Shown: in pieces, positions 40,792 through 51,104 of the stretch
How positions within the stretch are numbered: position 1 is the first letter of the stretch
Layout: each line of letters starts with the position of its first letter
NCBI RefSeq assembly: GCF_005863245.1
Contig: NZ_VBUT01000006.1
Span: forward strand, 248,001 to 312,000
DNA: 64,000 bases
Source of the DNA: Nocardia cyriacigeorgica
Lineage (GTDB): Bacteria > Actinomycetota > Actinomycetes > Mycobacteriales > Mycobacteriaceae
Direction: 5' to 3'
Program-made: the position numbers and the translations under genes
The notes under the pieces: generated by a model
What the model saw: the letters and a program-made list of their open reading frames with translations, nothing else
Databases searched by the model: none
Told to the model about the DNA's origin: nothing

Positions 40792-40869
40792 ATCATCCGG
40801 CTGGCCACCGTCGGCCCGGATAGACCGGCCGGAGGGTACTTCGACCGCGCGGGACGGGTGCCCTGGTGA
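40792..40869 (+). pseudogene. C-terminal remnant of a short-chain dehydrogenase
   Basis: This frame reads IIRLATVGPDRPAGGYFDRA then GRVPW and a stop at 40867-40869, the characteristic last strand and tail of short-chain dehydrogenases (LATLPxDGPTGGFFRDxxPxPW). No Rossmann or YxxxK part lies upstream, only about 100 bases from the previous gene. It is therefore a truncated relic. Confidence 0.6.
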
Positions 40870-41237
40870 TCGGCAGGGCAGCGTGACGCGCGATGCCGTC
40901 CGGGATGCGGAGTGACAGGATGGCGCGCTGATCTCGTTACAGCTGTCTCGGGGCACGCCGGGGCGATGCGGCTGCGAAAAAGCCTGGGGGAGTGGTGATT
41001 CACGTGGAACCGCCGGTGCACGTCCTGCCAGGGCGGTCCACGCTCTATCCGCGCACACTGTGCGTGTTTGCACGAACTGCCGAAACCGGGCCGTGCCAGA
41101 GCCGTGGGATCGCTATTCTCGCAGGTGAACTCGTGTGCGGGCATAACCGGTCGACGCGAATAGCGCACGTGACGGCGCCTATCGGGAAGGCGCCGCGGAC
41201 CGACCGGCCGGTCTGCGGAACTGCGGTTGTCGCGACG
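40870..41237. other. Gene-free stretch downstream of the SDR remnant
   Basis: I see no convincing gene here. Open frames exist on both strands but show no family pattern, and one (from 40992, plus) would overlap the monooxygenase gene antisense. Together with the SDR relic this looks like an eroded site between the HARP-like gene and the monooxygenase operon. Confidence 0.4.
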
Positions 41238-41269
41238 TGGCAGCCGGTGCACACCTGCACCGGCTGCCA
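41238..41269 (-). terminator. Strong terminator hairpin after the monooxygenase gene
   Basis: TGGCAGCCGGTGCA (41238-41251) pairs perfectly with TGCACCGGCTGCCA (41256-41269) around a four-base loop. It begins 12 bases past the stop of the minus-strand SsuD-like gene, as expected for its terminator; no T-tract follows. Confidence 0.8.
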
Positions 41270-41280
41270 TTCCACGCCCC

Positions 41281-42426
41281 TCAGCTACTGGCGGACGCCG
41301 CGAAAGGCGTCCCGGTGGACGCGAATTCACGCCGATGCGGATGCCGCCACAAACCCTTGCGTTCCAGGATCGGCAGCACGCCTTCGCCGAACCAGTACGC
41401 CTCCTCGAGGTGCGGGTAGCCGGAGAGGATGAAGTGGTCGATGCCGAGGCGGGCGTATTCGGCGATGCGCTCGGCGACTTCGGCATGGGAGCCGACCAGG
41501 GCGGTGCCCGCGCCGCCGCGCACCAACCCGACGCCCGCCCAGAGATTCGGCGCGATCTCGAGCCGGTCGGTGCGCCCGCCGTGCAGTTCGAGCATCCGCC
41601 GCTGCCCCTCGGACTCGCTGCGCGCGAGATTGGCCTGCACTCGTTCGACGTCGGCCGGGTCGATTCCGGCCAGCAGCCGGTCGGCCTCGGCCCAGGCTTC
41701 TTCGGAGGTGTCGCGGCTGATGACGTGAATGCGCAGCCCGAAATCGAGCCTGCGCCTCTGCTCGGCGGCCAGTCCGCGAATCCATTCGAGTTTGCGGCTC
41801 ACCGCCAGCAGCGGTTCACCCCAGGTGAGGTAGGCGTCGGCGTACCGCGCGGCCACCGGACCGGCGGGCTCGGAGGAGCCGCCGAAGAAGATCGGCGGCA
41901 CCGGATCGGGGCGGTTGTTCAGCAGCGCCCCGCGCACCTGGATGTGTTCGCCGTCGAAATCCACCGGCTCGGTCGAGGTCCACAACTGCCGGACCACATC
42001 GAGGAATTCACCCGTGCGGGCATAGCGCTGGGTCTTGTCCAGGAAATCGCCGTAGGCCTGCTGCTCATGCGGTTCACCACCGGTCACCACGTTCAACAGC
42101 AGCCGTCCACGCGAATGGCGTTGGAAGGTGCCCGCCATCTGCGCGGCCAGCGTGGGACTGATCAACCCGGGCCGGAACGCGACCAGGAACTTCAAGGTCT
42201 CGGTCGTCTCGACCAGCATGGCGGTGGTCAACCAGGCGTCCTCGCACCACGCACCGGTCGGCGTCAGTACCGCTTCGAAACCGTTGTCCTCGGCGGCGGC
42301 GCCGATCTGATTCAGATAACGCAGGCTTGCCGGCCGGTCGCCGGACATGGCGGTACCGTGACCGCCCGCGATGAGACCGCGGGAGTCGCCGTAGGTGGGC
42401 AGGAACCAATGAAACGACAGGCTCAT
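41281..42426 (-). CDS. ssuD: FMNH2-dependent alkanesulfonate monooxygenase-like (SsuD family)
   Basis: The 381-residue luciferase-like monooxygenase has FHWFLPTYGDSR at the N-terminus, GTAMSGDRPASLRYLNQI, CEDAWLTTAML, the RPGLISPTLAAQMAGTFQ segment and LLNVVTGGEPHEQQAYGDF, all typical of SsuD. The enzyme releases sulfite from alkanesulfonates for sulfur supply. No SsuE flavin reductase or SsuABC transporter is adjacent, so another reductase would be needed. It lies 55 bases downstream of a TetR gene on the same strand. Confidence 0.85.
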   Translation of the reverse strand: MSLSFHWFLPTYGDSRGLIAGGHGTAMSGDRPASLRYLNQIGAAAEDNGFEAVLTPTGAWCEDAWLTTAMLVETTETLKFLVAFRPGLISPTLAAQMAGTFQRHSRGRLLLNVVTGGEPHEQQAYGDFLDKTQRYARTGEFLDVVRQLWTSTEPVDFDGEHIQVRGALLNNRPDPVPPIFFGGSSEPAGPVAARYADAYLTWGEPLLAVSRKLEWIRGLAAEQRRRLDFGLRIHVISRDTSEEAWAEADRLLAGIDPADVERVQANLARSESEGQRRMLELHGGRTDRLEIAPNLWAGVGLVRGGAGTALVGSHAEVAERIAEYARLGIDHFILSGYPHLEEAYWFGEGVLPILERKGLWRHPHRREFASTGTPFAASASS

Positions 42427-42481
42427 CCGCTCATCGTCGAATGCCGGCGGCGCCGGGTCACGGGTTGAAACCAGCGCGGTT

Positions 42482-43126
42482 TTAATCCGGCTGCACGACG
42501 CTCACATAGGCGGCGAGGAAACCGAACAGGCCCGCGCTGTGCTCGATGATCTGCTCGGCGTCGAAGTCGAGTTCGCCGTCGAGCCAGCGCCGCAGCACCT
42601 CGAACAGGCCGCCGACGGCCAGCGTCGACCCCAGATGGGCCACCGCGATGGTGGATTCGGCCAGGTTCAGATAGCGGCGGGCATGCGCGAGCACCAGGTC
42701 GGTGAACCGGGTCATGATCTCGCTGCGCAGCTCGCGCATGACAGGTTCGGCCGCGGATTCGATGAACAGGATCCGCGCCATCACCGGATCGTCGGCGATC
42801 ATCCGGACGAAGGCGCCGACCGTCGCCCGCGCGACCTCGTCGGGGGCGGCGCCGTCGGCGGGGGCGGCCAGTTCCACCTCGCGGCGCAGGATCGATTCCA
42901 GCTCGACGGCCACCGCGCGCAGCAGCGCGTCCCGGTCGCTGAAGTGCTGATAGAAGTACCGCGAGGTCAGCTTGGCTTCCGCGCAGACGGCGGTGACAGT
43001 GGTCTCGGCGGCGCCGCGGGTGCCCAGCAGCAGGGTGGCGGCCTCGATCAGCCGAGCGCGACGTTGATCGTGTCGCTGCTCGGCGGTCAGGCCCCCGTAG
43101 ACGCGCGCTGGACTCACGGCCGACAT
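42482..43126 (-). CDS. TetR-family regulator (EthR-like position)
   Basis: The 214-residue protein has a TetR HTH (about 14-65; RRARLIEAATLLLGTRGAAE then LTSRYFYQHFSDRDAL) and a ligand-binding domain. It is divergent from an EthA-type Baeyer-Villiger monooxygenase across 87 bases with a clear palindrome, the same arrangement as EthR/EthA in M. tuberculosis. It could also control the ssuD-like gene downstream. Sequence relation to EthR itself cannot be confirmed here. Confidence 0.88.
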   Translation of the reverse strand: MSAVSPARVYGGLTAEQRHDQRRARLIEAATLLLGTRGAAETTVTAVCAEAKLTSRYFYQHFSDRDALLRAVAVELESILRREVELAAPADGAAPDEVARATVGAFVRMIADDPVMARILFIESAAEPVMRELRSEIMTRFTDLVLAHARRYLNLAESTIAVAHLGSTLAVGGLFEVLRRWLDGELDFDAEQIIEHSAGLFGFLAAYVSVVQPD

Positions 43127-43143
43127 TCTGTCATGATTCCAGG

Positions 43144-43169
43144 CATCTGACTAAGTGTAAAGTCAGATG
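43144..43169. promoter_or_regulatory. Operator-like inverted repeat between TetR and monooxygenase
   Basis: CATCTGACT (43144-43152) and AGTCAGATG (43161-43169) are perfect complements around an eight-base AT-rich spacer. The site lies 45 bases before the monooxygenase ATG and 18 bases before the TetR start, so a bound repressor would cover both promoters. Confidence 0.75.
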
Positions 43170-43213
43170 GAACTCGGTCGAAGGCGTCCGAGTGCGACCA
43201 GACGAGGAACTCA

Positions 43214-44770
<1,557 letters not shown>

Positions 44771-44779
44771 TTCGATGTC

Positions 44780-44817
44780 CGGCGCCGGTCGGGTCCTGCG
44801 GGACTCGACCGGCGCCG
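44780..44817 (+). terminator. Terminator hairpin after the monooxygenase gene
   Basis: CGGCGCCGGTCG (44780-44791) pairs with CGACCGGCGCCG (44806-44817); the 14-base loop contains a further short GTCC/GGAC stem. It starts ten bases after the stop and lies before the next same-strand gene. Confidence 0.8.
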
Positions 44818-44891
44818 TCGTCATCGGCCACTATCCACCGGTGGCGTGCCGAATACCGCCGACGGCAACGCCCGCTCGGTAGCGTGACTGT

Positions 44892-46265
44892 ATGAGCGAG
44901 CGACTGGTGGTCATCGGCGGTGACGCGGCGGGCATGTCCGCCGCCTCGCAGGCGCGCCGGATGCGCGGGCCCGGCGAATTGGAGATCGTCGTTTTCGAAC
45001 GCGGGCATTTCACCTCCTACTCGGCCTGCGGCATCCCGTACTGGGTCGGCGGTGACGTCACCGACCGCGACGAGTTGATCGCGCGCACACCGGAGGAACA
45101 TCGGTCCCGCGCCATCGATCTGCGCGTACGCACCGAGGTCGTCGAGATCGACACCGACCGGCGCCGGGTGCGCGCTCGGGCACTGGACACCGGTGACGAA
45201 TCCTGGACCGGCTACGACAAACTCGTCATCACCACCGGCGCCCGCCCGATCCGCCCGCCGCTGCCTGGCATCGACGCCGAGGGCGTGCACGGGGTGCAGA
45301 CCCTCGACGACGGCCAGGCGCTGATCGATACCCTCGAGCGCGCCAAGGGCCGGCGTGCGGTCGTGGTCGGCGCCGGCTATATCGGGGTCGAAATGGCCGA
45401 GGCGCTGATCAACCGCGGTTTCGAGGTCACCCTGGTCAACCGTGGCGCGGAGCCGATGTCGACGCTGGATCCCGATATGGGCGCACTGGTACGGACCGCC
45501 ATGGGCGGCATGGGGGTGAAGATCGTCGGCAATGCCGAAGTCACCGCGATCGGCACCGGCGATGACGGCCGCGCCCGCTCGGTCGTCACCGCACAGGCCG
45601 AATACCCGGCCGACGTGGTAGTTCTCGGCATCGGGGTGCGGCCGGAAACCACCCTCGCCGAGGCTGCGGGCCTTCCCCTGGGCGCGCACGGCGGCCTGCT
45701 CACCGACCTGTCCATGCGGGTACGCGGCCGCGACGACATCTGGGCCGGCGGCGACTGCGTCGAGGTGCTGGATCTGGTTTCCGGCGTCGACCGTCATATC
45801 GCCCTCGGCACCCACGCCAACAAACACGGCCAGATCATCGGCGCCAATGTCGGCGGCGGCTACGCGACCTTCCCCGGGGTGGTCGGCACCGCGGTGAGCA
45901 AGGTCTGCGACCTCGAGGTGGCGCGAACCGGGCTGCGGGAGAAGGACGCCCGCGCCATCGGCCTGCAATACGTGAGCGTCACCATCGAATCGACCAGCCG
46001 CGCCGGCTATTTCCCCGGCGCCGAACCGATGACGGTGAAGATGCTCGCCGAGCGGCGCACCGGCCGGCTGCTCGGGGTGCAGATCGTCGGCCGCGAGGGC
46101 GCGGGCAAACGCGTCGATATCGCCGCGGTGGCGCTCACCGCGGGGCTGACCGTCGAGCAGATGACGGCGCTGGATCTCGGATACGCGCCGCCGTTCTCGC
46201 CGGTCTGGGACCCGGTACTGGTGGCAGCACGCAAGGCCGTCACGGCCGTGCGCGAGCGCGGCTGA
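44892..46265 (+). CDS. CoA-disulfide-reductase-like FAD/NAD(P)H oxidoreductase
   Basis: The 457-residue pyridine-nucleotide disulfide oxidoreductase has an FAD motif VIGGDAAGMSAAS (7-19), single redox Cys46 in SYSACGIPYWVGG, NAD(P)H motif VVGAGYIGVEMAEAL (about 157-171), FAD-binding DDIWAGGDCVEV and a dimerisation domain. One cysteine instead of a CxxxxC pair is typical of CoA-disulfide reductases and NADH oxidases. In a mycothiol-using actinobacterium it could reduce CoA or other low-molecular disulfides. Substrate not certain. Confidence 0.85.
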   Translation: MSERLVVIGGDAAGMSAASQARRMRGPGELEIVVFERGHFTSYSACGIPYWVGGDVTDRDELIARTPEEHRSRAIDLRVRTEVVEIDTDRRRVRARALDTGDESWTGYDKLVITTGARPIRPPLPGIDAEGVHGVQTLDDGQALIDTLERAKGRRAVVVGAGYIGVEMAEALINRGFEVTLVNRGAEPMSTLDPDMGALVRTAMGGMGVKIVGNAEVTAIGTGDDGRARSVVTAQAEYPADVVVLGIGVRPETTLAEAAGLPLGAHGGLLTDLSMRVRGRDDIWAGGDCVEVLDLVSGVDRHIALGTHANKHGQIIGANVGGGYATFPGVVGTAVSKVCDLEVARTGLREKDARAIGLQYVSVTIESTSRAGYFPGAEPMTVKMLAERRTGRLLGVQIVGREGAGKRVDIAAVALTAGLTVEQMTALDLGYAPPFSPVWDPVLVAARKAVTAVRERG

Positions 46266-46370
46266 TCCGGCCGGCGCACAGCGAGGACCCATCGTGGCGA
46301 TCTGTGGGCACACCCGGCTACCGCTCCCGTACTATCGTCGATCGACAACCATGATCAGAAGGGGGGCGCG

Positions 46371-46478
46371 GTGCAGCCTGGGGAATCGGTGAACAGCCGC
46401 TGGGACAGAAGGGCTTTGCCACCTCGTGGACGAGGATCGGGTGCCGGTGACGCGGTGCGATCGGCGGTGAGCAGGTGA
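46371..46478 (+). CDS. Short 35-codon ORF coupled to the PP2C phosphatase gene
   Basis: A GTG at 46371 behind GAAGGGGGG opens a 35-codon frame beginning MQPGESVNSRW and ending at a TGA that overlaps the phosphatase GTG (GTGA, 46475-46478). The peptide is basic and shows no family. It may be a leader that couples translation, or the remnant of a longer upstream gene of a PP2C operon. Confidence 0.4.
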   Translation: MQPGESVNSRWDRRALPPRGRGSGAGDAVRSAVSR

Positions 46479-47494
46479 GCCCGGAAGCCGGTGCGGGCCT
46501 GGGCAGCCCGGAGTTCCTGACCACCCCGATCCCCGCGCCGTCGCAGGCCTCCGCGGCGGGCGGTGGGGCGCGGCCGGTGCGACGTGTCGCCCTGCCGCAG
46601 GCCGAGGCCACGGCCGAACCGGGCGCCCGGCCCGTCCACCCCGGTCGCGCTCATGTGCCCGGTCCGCCGGACCGGTTCGAGGCCGATCTCGGCGCCGTCG
46701 TGCTGGTCACCGACCGCGGTGTGGCGCACGCGCGCAACGAGGACGCGGTCGCGGCGGGCGTCGGTGTCCCCGCGCCCGGCCGCGCACCGGTGACGGTGGC
46801 CGTGGTCTGTGATGGCGTGTCGTCCTCACCGAATCCGCAGGCGGCCTCCGGCACCGCCGCCCGCACCGGCGTCGACGCCTGCCTGAACGCGCTGGCCGAG
46901 GGCAGGCCCGTCGACGATGCGGCCACCGCGGGCCTGGCCGCCGCGGCAGGCGCGGTCCGCGACATCGCCTCGATCGACGGCGACTCACCCTCGTGCACCT
47001 ACGTCGGAGCCATCGTGCACGACGACGGCGCGGGCAACGCCACGATCACCGTCGCCAATGTCGGTGACAGCCGCGCCTACTGGCTGGTCCCCGGCGACGG
47101 CGAACACGACGAGGCCGAGCCCGCCTCCCGGCGGCTCACCCTGGACGATTCCTGGGCCCAGGCTCTCGTCGACGCGGGTGCCATGGACGAAACCGCAGCC
47201 ATGAACGACCCCCGCGCGCACACCTTGCTGCGCTGGCTCGGCGCCGATTACGACCAGCAACCGTGGTCGAGCCGCAGCGTGCAGAGCTTCCGGTGCACGG
47301 GCCCGGGCGTGCTGCTGCTGTGCAGCGACGGGCTGTGGAACTATCTGCCCGATCCGGTCGCGCTGGCCGCGATAGCCACGGCGAAGCCGCCCGCCCACGC
47401 GGCCAGGGATCTGGCCGATTACGCGGTGGCGTGCGGCGGCGGCGACAACATCACCGTGGCGCTGGTGCCGGTGGGTGGTCCTGGACCCACCTGA
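46475..47494 (+). CDS. PP2C-family serine/threonine phosphatase
   Basis: The 339-residue cytoplasmic protein has a disordered Ala/Pro-rich N-terminus (1-70) and a PP2C domain: VTDRGVAHARNEDAV, VAVVCDGVSSSP, ITVANVGDSRAYW, LLCSDGLWNY and GGGDNITVAL supply the metal-binding aspartates. It removes phosphate from Ser/Thr proteins and may counter bacterial Ser/Thr kinases such as the one at 55.9 kb, although no direct link exists. GTG 46475 overlaps a short upstream ORF. No kinase or FHA gene is adjacent. Confidence 0.9.
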   Translation: MSPEAGAGLGSPEFLTTPIPAPSQASAAGGGARPVRRVALPQAEATAEPGARPVHPGRAHVPGPPDRFEADLGAVVLVTDRGVAHARNEDAVAAGVGVPAPGRAPVTVAVVCDGVSSSPNPQAASGTAARTGVDACLNALAEGRPVDDAATAGLAAAAGAVRDIASIDGDSPSCTYVGAIVHDDGAGNATITVANVGDSRAYWLVPGDGEHDEAEPASRRLTLDDSWAQALVDAGAMDETAAMNDPRAHTLLRWLGADYDQQPWSSRSVQSFRCTGPGVLLLCSDGLWNYLPDPVALAAIATAKPPAHAARDLADYAVACGGGDNITVALVPVGGPGPT

Positions 47495-47521
47495 GCCGGT
47501 CCGGCGCACGGTGGCAAACGG

Positions 47522-47860
47522 TCAGTGACCCTGCTGGTCGGTGAGTTTGTGCCCGTGCATCGCCTTCACCCGGCGGTGTTCGAGCGCGATGACGGCCGCG
47601 CCGCCGATCAGCAGGACGGCCGCGGCGATACCGCCGACGATCGCCCAGCCCTCGTAGCCGTAGCCGGCCGCCGTCAAGGTCAGCGCGACCGCCACCAGCC
47701 CGAGGGCGCACATCACGATGCCCGGCCAGTTGCGCACGTCCTCCATCGCCTCACCCGCATGTGCGCGGGTGGTTCGGGTGTCGTCGGGGAAATGATGTTC
47801 GGGGACGTGCGGGGAGTCCCGGTGGAAACCCCTGGTCGAATCGTCGGGCCCGGCTGCCAT
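47522..47860 (-). CDS. Small membrane protein with two helices
   Basis: The 112-residue protein has a hydrophilic, His/Asp-rich N-terminus (MAAGPDDSTRGFHRDSPHVP), then WPGIVMCALGLVAVALTL and WAIVGGIAAAVLLIGGAAVI as two membrane helices, and a short basic C-terminus. It resembles the small HGxxPAAW-type actinobacterial membrane proteins without their exact motif. AAGGAG precedes the ATG at 47860. Convergent with the phosphatase gene. Confidence 0.75.
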   Translation of the reverse strand: MAAGPDDSTRGFHRDSPHVPEHHFPDDTRTTRAHAGEAMEDVRNWPGIVMCALGLVAVALTLTAAGYGYEGWAIVGGIAAAVLLIGGAAVIALEHRRVKAMHGHKLTDQQGH

Positions 47861-48097
47861 CGCGTGCTCCTTCCGGTCGATGATCCGGGGTGAGTGTCCG
47901 GATGGTGACAATCGCCGAGTACCCCGCGACCGCCGAAACAATCGAGACCCCCTCCACCAGGGCATCGGCGGACAGCTGCCTGTCCGGTGGTTTGTCGCCG
48001 GACGGGCACGGGTATCAAGTCGGCGAGCCGGTGCGATCGTCTCGACGGTTCGCTCATCGGTGACCGCTAGCACGCACCTACCGCGAGGAGGTTCGTC

Positions 48098-48409
48098 ATG
48101 AACGGTGGACCATCGGCCGGTCCGGGACAGACCATGGTCACCACCAACCACGACGTCATCCGTCGCTGGGCCGAGAGGCGCGGCGCCAACCCGGCCACCA
48201 TGCCGGGCAGCGACTACAACGGACGCGTCGAAGTGTTGCGGTTCGACTTCCCCCGCTACGGTGGCGCGGGGTTGCTGCCCGTCGACTGGGACGACTGGTT
48301 CGCCACTTTCGACGCACGTCAGCTGTGCTTCCGCTACCAGGAACGACGCCCCGACGGCAGCCCGAGCAACTTCTTCCGATTGGAGCGTCCCGACCGACCG
48401 GTTCGGTGA
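48098..48409 (+). CDS. Conserved small protein of unknown function
   Basis: The 103-residue protein reads VTTNHDVIRRWAERRGANPA then VEVLRFDFPRYGGAG, LLPVDWDDWFATFDARQLCF and a SNFFRLERP end. This pattern (HxxIRxWAExRGA, LRxDFPxYG, DWDxWFxTFD, FxYQE) is a recurring family in bacteria without known activity. GAGGAGG sits seven bases before the ATG. No membrane or signal segments. It precedes the two-component system by 155 bases. Confidence 0.7.
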   Translation: MNGGPSAGPGQTMVTTNHDVIRRWAERRGANPATMPGSDYNGRVEVLRFDFPRYGGAGLLPVDWDDWFATFDARQLCFRYQERRPDGSPSNFFRLERPDRPVR

Positions 48410-48564
48410 GCGATCTCACGCAAGGTTTAGCAATCGGGCATACAGGGCACTACTGTTACCGGAAAGTTGCTCGAGAAAAGCTGAAAAGCGGAACATCGCG
48501 TCGGTCTGGGGATGCGAACCTCCGCACCGCGATGCGCCCCGCGTATCTGCAAAGGATTTGAATA

Positions 48565-49275
48565 TTGAGCGCGAGCCTGATGATCGTGGAAGACGACGAC
48601 AGGGTCCGAGGCGCATTGCGTCTGGCCATGGAGGACGAGGGCTACGACGTCGAAGAAGCCGAGCAGGCCGAGGACGCGCTCACCCATCTGCGCAGCAACG
48701 GCGTACCCGATGTGATGATCGTCGACCTGATGCTCGGCGGCATGGACGGGTTCACCTGCATCCGTGAGATCCGCCGTGATCACGATGTGCCGATCATCGT
48801 GGTCAGCGCCCGCGACGACACCCATGACGTGGTGGCGGCACTGGAAGCCGGCGCCGACGACTTCGTCACCAAACCCTTCGAAATCAAGGAGATCACCGCC
48901 CGGATGCGGGCGCTGCGCCGCCGCGCCCAGCTCTCGGCCGGGCGAGAAGCGCCGGTCGAAGTGGTGCTCGACGCCGACCCCGACGCACCGCTGATCCTCG
49001 CCCCCGACGGCGGCGCGGTCCGCCGCGGCGATGAGGAGATCGCGCTGACGCTGACCGAGTTCCGCCTGCTGTGCGAGCTGGCCGAGGTGCCGGGGCGGGT
49101 GCTGAGCCGATCGGTGCTGCTCGAGCGGGTCTGGGACCGCGGTTTCTTCGGCGACGAGCGCATCGTCGACGTGCATATGCGCCGCCTGCGCACCAAGATC
49201 GAACGCGATCCCTCCGACCCGCAGATCGTGGTCACCGTGCGTGGTCTCGGCTACCGGCTCGACGTACAGCGCTGA
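48565..49275 (+). CDS. OmpR-family response regulator upstream of ectABCD
   Basis: The 236-residue regulator has a receiver domain (acidic EDDD at 9-12, phospho-acceptor Asp54 in MIVDLMLGGMDG, Lys in FVTKPFE) and an OmpR winged helix (LTLTEFRLLCELAEVPGRVLSR...IVDVHMRRLRTKIERD). TTG 48565 starts the protein behind AAAGGA; Met6 (ATG 48580) is less likely. It is followed after 23 bases by its kinase and 1.2 kb later by ectoine genes, so it may control osmotic-stress genes, which is inference. Confidence 0.92.
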   Translation: MSASLMIVEDDDRVRGALRLAMEDEGYDVEEAEQAEDALTHLRSNGVPDVMIVDLMLGGMDGFTCIREIRRDHDVPIIVVSARDDTHDVVAALEAGADDFVTKPFEIKEITARMRALRRRAQLSAGREAPVEVVLDADPDAPLILAPDGGAVRRGDEEIALTLTEFRLLCELAEVPGRVLSRSVLLERVWDRGFFGDERIVDVHMRRLRTKIERDPSDPQIVVTVRGLGYRLDVQR

Positions 49276-49298
49276 GCGGGCCGCCCATCTCAGCGTCG

Positions 49299-50357
49299 AT
49301 GACGAACGCCGAACGCGTCCGCACCCGGCTCGACCCGGGCCTGTGGAGTCTGCGGGGCCGGGTCACCATCGCCTTCGCGGCGACCTCGGGCCTGATGTCG
49401 CTGGCCTTGGTGCTGCTGGTCTTCGCCCGGCTGGGCGAGGACGGCGTCACCCTCGGGGAGCGTGTCGTCAACCGTCCGGTGCTGGTGATCTGCTGTGCGC
49501 TGCTGGCCGCGACGCTCGGCGCCGCGGTCGGGATCTGGGTCGGGCGCCGCGTCCTGCGGCCACTGCGTGATGTCGCCGAGGCGGCGGCCAAGATCGCCTC
49601 CGGTGATCTCGGCATCCGCCTGCCCGACACCCACGACCAGGACCTGGCCAGCACCGTCGACTCGTTCAACCGGATGGTGGATTCGCTGCAACGGCGCATC
49701 GACCGCGAACACCGGCTCTTCGGCGATGTCAGCCATGAGCTGCGGACCCCGCTGACCACCCTCACCGCCAGCGTGGAGGTGTTGAACCGGCATAGCGACG
49801 ATCTGCCCGAACGCTCGCGCCGGGCCTTGGCCCTGGTCACCGCCGAGGTCGATCATCTGCGACGGCTGCTCGACGACCTGCTGGCGCTGGCGCGGGTCGA
49901 GGCGGGCATGCATCACGGCGACGCCGACCCGTTGTCGGTGGCCGAGCTGCTCACCCACACCCTGCGCGACAGCAGGCATCCGGTGGAGTTGCTGACGGTG
50001 ACCGAGGACGTCGTAGTCCGCGGCCGCAAACTCGAACTCGAACGCGCGGTGGTGAACCTGCTGGAGAACGCCGACCGGCACGGCGGGGGAGTCGTCGCGG
50101 TCACCGTGCACCGCGAGGGCGATCATGCGGTCATTGCCGTCGACGACGCGGGCCCCGGCGTGCCACCGGCCGACCGTGACCGCATCTTCGAACGGTTCGC
50201 CACCGCACGCACCAGCCGCCGCAAGGCCGACGGCGGCACCGGAATCGGACTGGCGCTGGTGGCCGAGACGGTCGCCACTCATAAGGGCACGGTGGAATGC
50301 GGCGAACGCCCCGGCGGCGGCGCGCGATTCACCATTCACTTGCCCGCCATCGAGTGA
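49299..50357 (+). CDS. Sensor histidine kinase partner
   Basis: The 352-residue kinase has two membrane helices (about 21-45 and 60-82) with a very short external loop (about 14 residues), a HAMP domain (about 83-135), H-box FGDVSHELRTPLT with His146, and ATPase motifs NLLENADRHGG, VDDAGPGVPP and GGTGIGLALVAE. The short sensor loop suggests it reads membrane state rather than an external ligand, which would fit osmotic sensing. ATG 49299. Confidence 0.92.
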   Translation: MTNAERVRTRLDPGLWSLRGRVTIAFAATSGLMSLALVLLVFARLGEDGVTLGERVVNRPVLVICCALLAATLGAAVGIWVGRRVLRPLRDVAEAAAKIASGDLGIRLPDTHDQDLASTVDSFNRMVDSLQRRIDREHRLFGDVSHELRTPLTTLTASVEVLNRHSDDLPERSRRALALVTAEVDHLRRLLDDLLALARVEAGMHHGDADPLSVAELLTHTLRDSRHPVELLTVTEDVVVRGRKLELERAVVNLLENADRHGGGVVAVTVHREGDHAVIAVDDAGPGVPPADRDRIFERFATARTSRRKADGGTGIGLALVAETVATHKGTVECGERPGGGARFTIHLPAIE

Positions 50358-50501
50358 ATTGAAACGTGAGGTATATCCCGAAAATGCGGAGTTCATGAAC
50401 GGCGTCACACGGCCGTAACACAATCGTAAAGTCCTCGACCAGGTCAGCTCAAAGTTCATTCGTAAGCCTGGGAAAGTACTGAACATCGACCTCGGAGTTG
50501 T
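50358..50501 (+). promoter_or_regulatory. ectA promoter region
   Basis: This 144-base stretch between the kinase and ectA is AT-richer than the flanks, with tracts such as CACAATCGTAAAGTC and GTATATCCC. GGAG at 50494-50497 precedes the ectA ATG. No clear dyad or regulator site stands out, so the control mechanism is not visible here. Confidence 0.5.
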
Positions 50502-51104
50502 ATGTCAACGCAAGCTTTGCCCACACACACCGACGACGACCCAGCGCGCGTCGATTCCGCGGCGACCCGTTCCGGATCGCACCGGCAGCCCGCCGGCGCC
50601 CCGGTTCTGCGGACCCCGGAAATTCGCGACGGGGCGCGCCTGTGGGAAATCGCCAAGGATTCGCAGGTGCTGGACACCAATTCCAGCTACGCGTATCTGC
50701 TGTGGTGCCGCGATTTCGCCGCCACCTCGGTCGTGGCCGAGGTCGACGGCCGGGTCGCCGGCTTCGTGATCGGGTATCTGCGCCCGGAGGCCCCGCGCAC
50801 CGTGTTCGTCTGGCAGGTCGCCGTCGATCATGATCAGCGTGGTCGCGGACTCGGCGTCGCGATGCTGGATCGCTTGGTGGACAACCTGATCGACGCCGTC
50901 GGACGCGGCGTCGATGCCCTGGAGACGACCGTCTCACCGGACAACCCGGCCTCCATCGCGATGTTCGCCGCATTGGCGCGGCGCCGCGGAGCGGAGATGA
51001 CCAAGACCGAGTTGTTCACTCCTGGCGATTTTCCCGACAGCCATATCGCCGAGGACCTGTACCGAATCGCACCGATCGCCCGTAAAACTGAAAGGGATCT
51101 ATGA
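50502..51104 (+). CDS. ectA: L-2,4-diaminobutyrate acetyltransferase (EctA)
   Basis: EctA acetylates diaminobutyrate, the second step of ectoine synthesis. The 200-residue GNAT protein has RTPEIRDGARLWEIAKDSQV, NSSYAYLLWCRDFAATSVVA, and the acetyl-CoA motif VAVDHDQRGRGLGVAMLDRL. The first 35 residues are a disordered extension longer than in most EctA. Its stop overlaps the ectB start (ATGA), and the four genes run in the standard order ectABCD. Confidence 0.97.
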   Translation: MSTQALPTHTDDDPARVDSAATRSGSHRQPAGAPVLRTPEIRDGARLWEIAKDSQVLDTNSSYAYLLWCRDFAATSVVAEVDGRVAGFVIGYLRPEAPRTVFVWQVAVDHDQRGRGLGVAMLDRLVDNLIDAVGRGVDALETTVSPDNPASIAMFAALARRRGAEMTKTELFTPGDFPDSHIAEDLYRIAPIARKTERDL

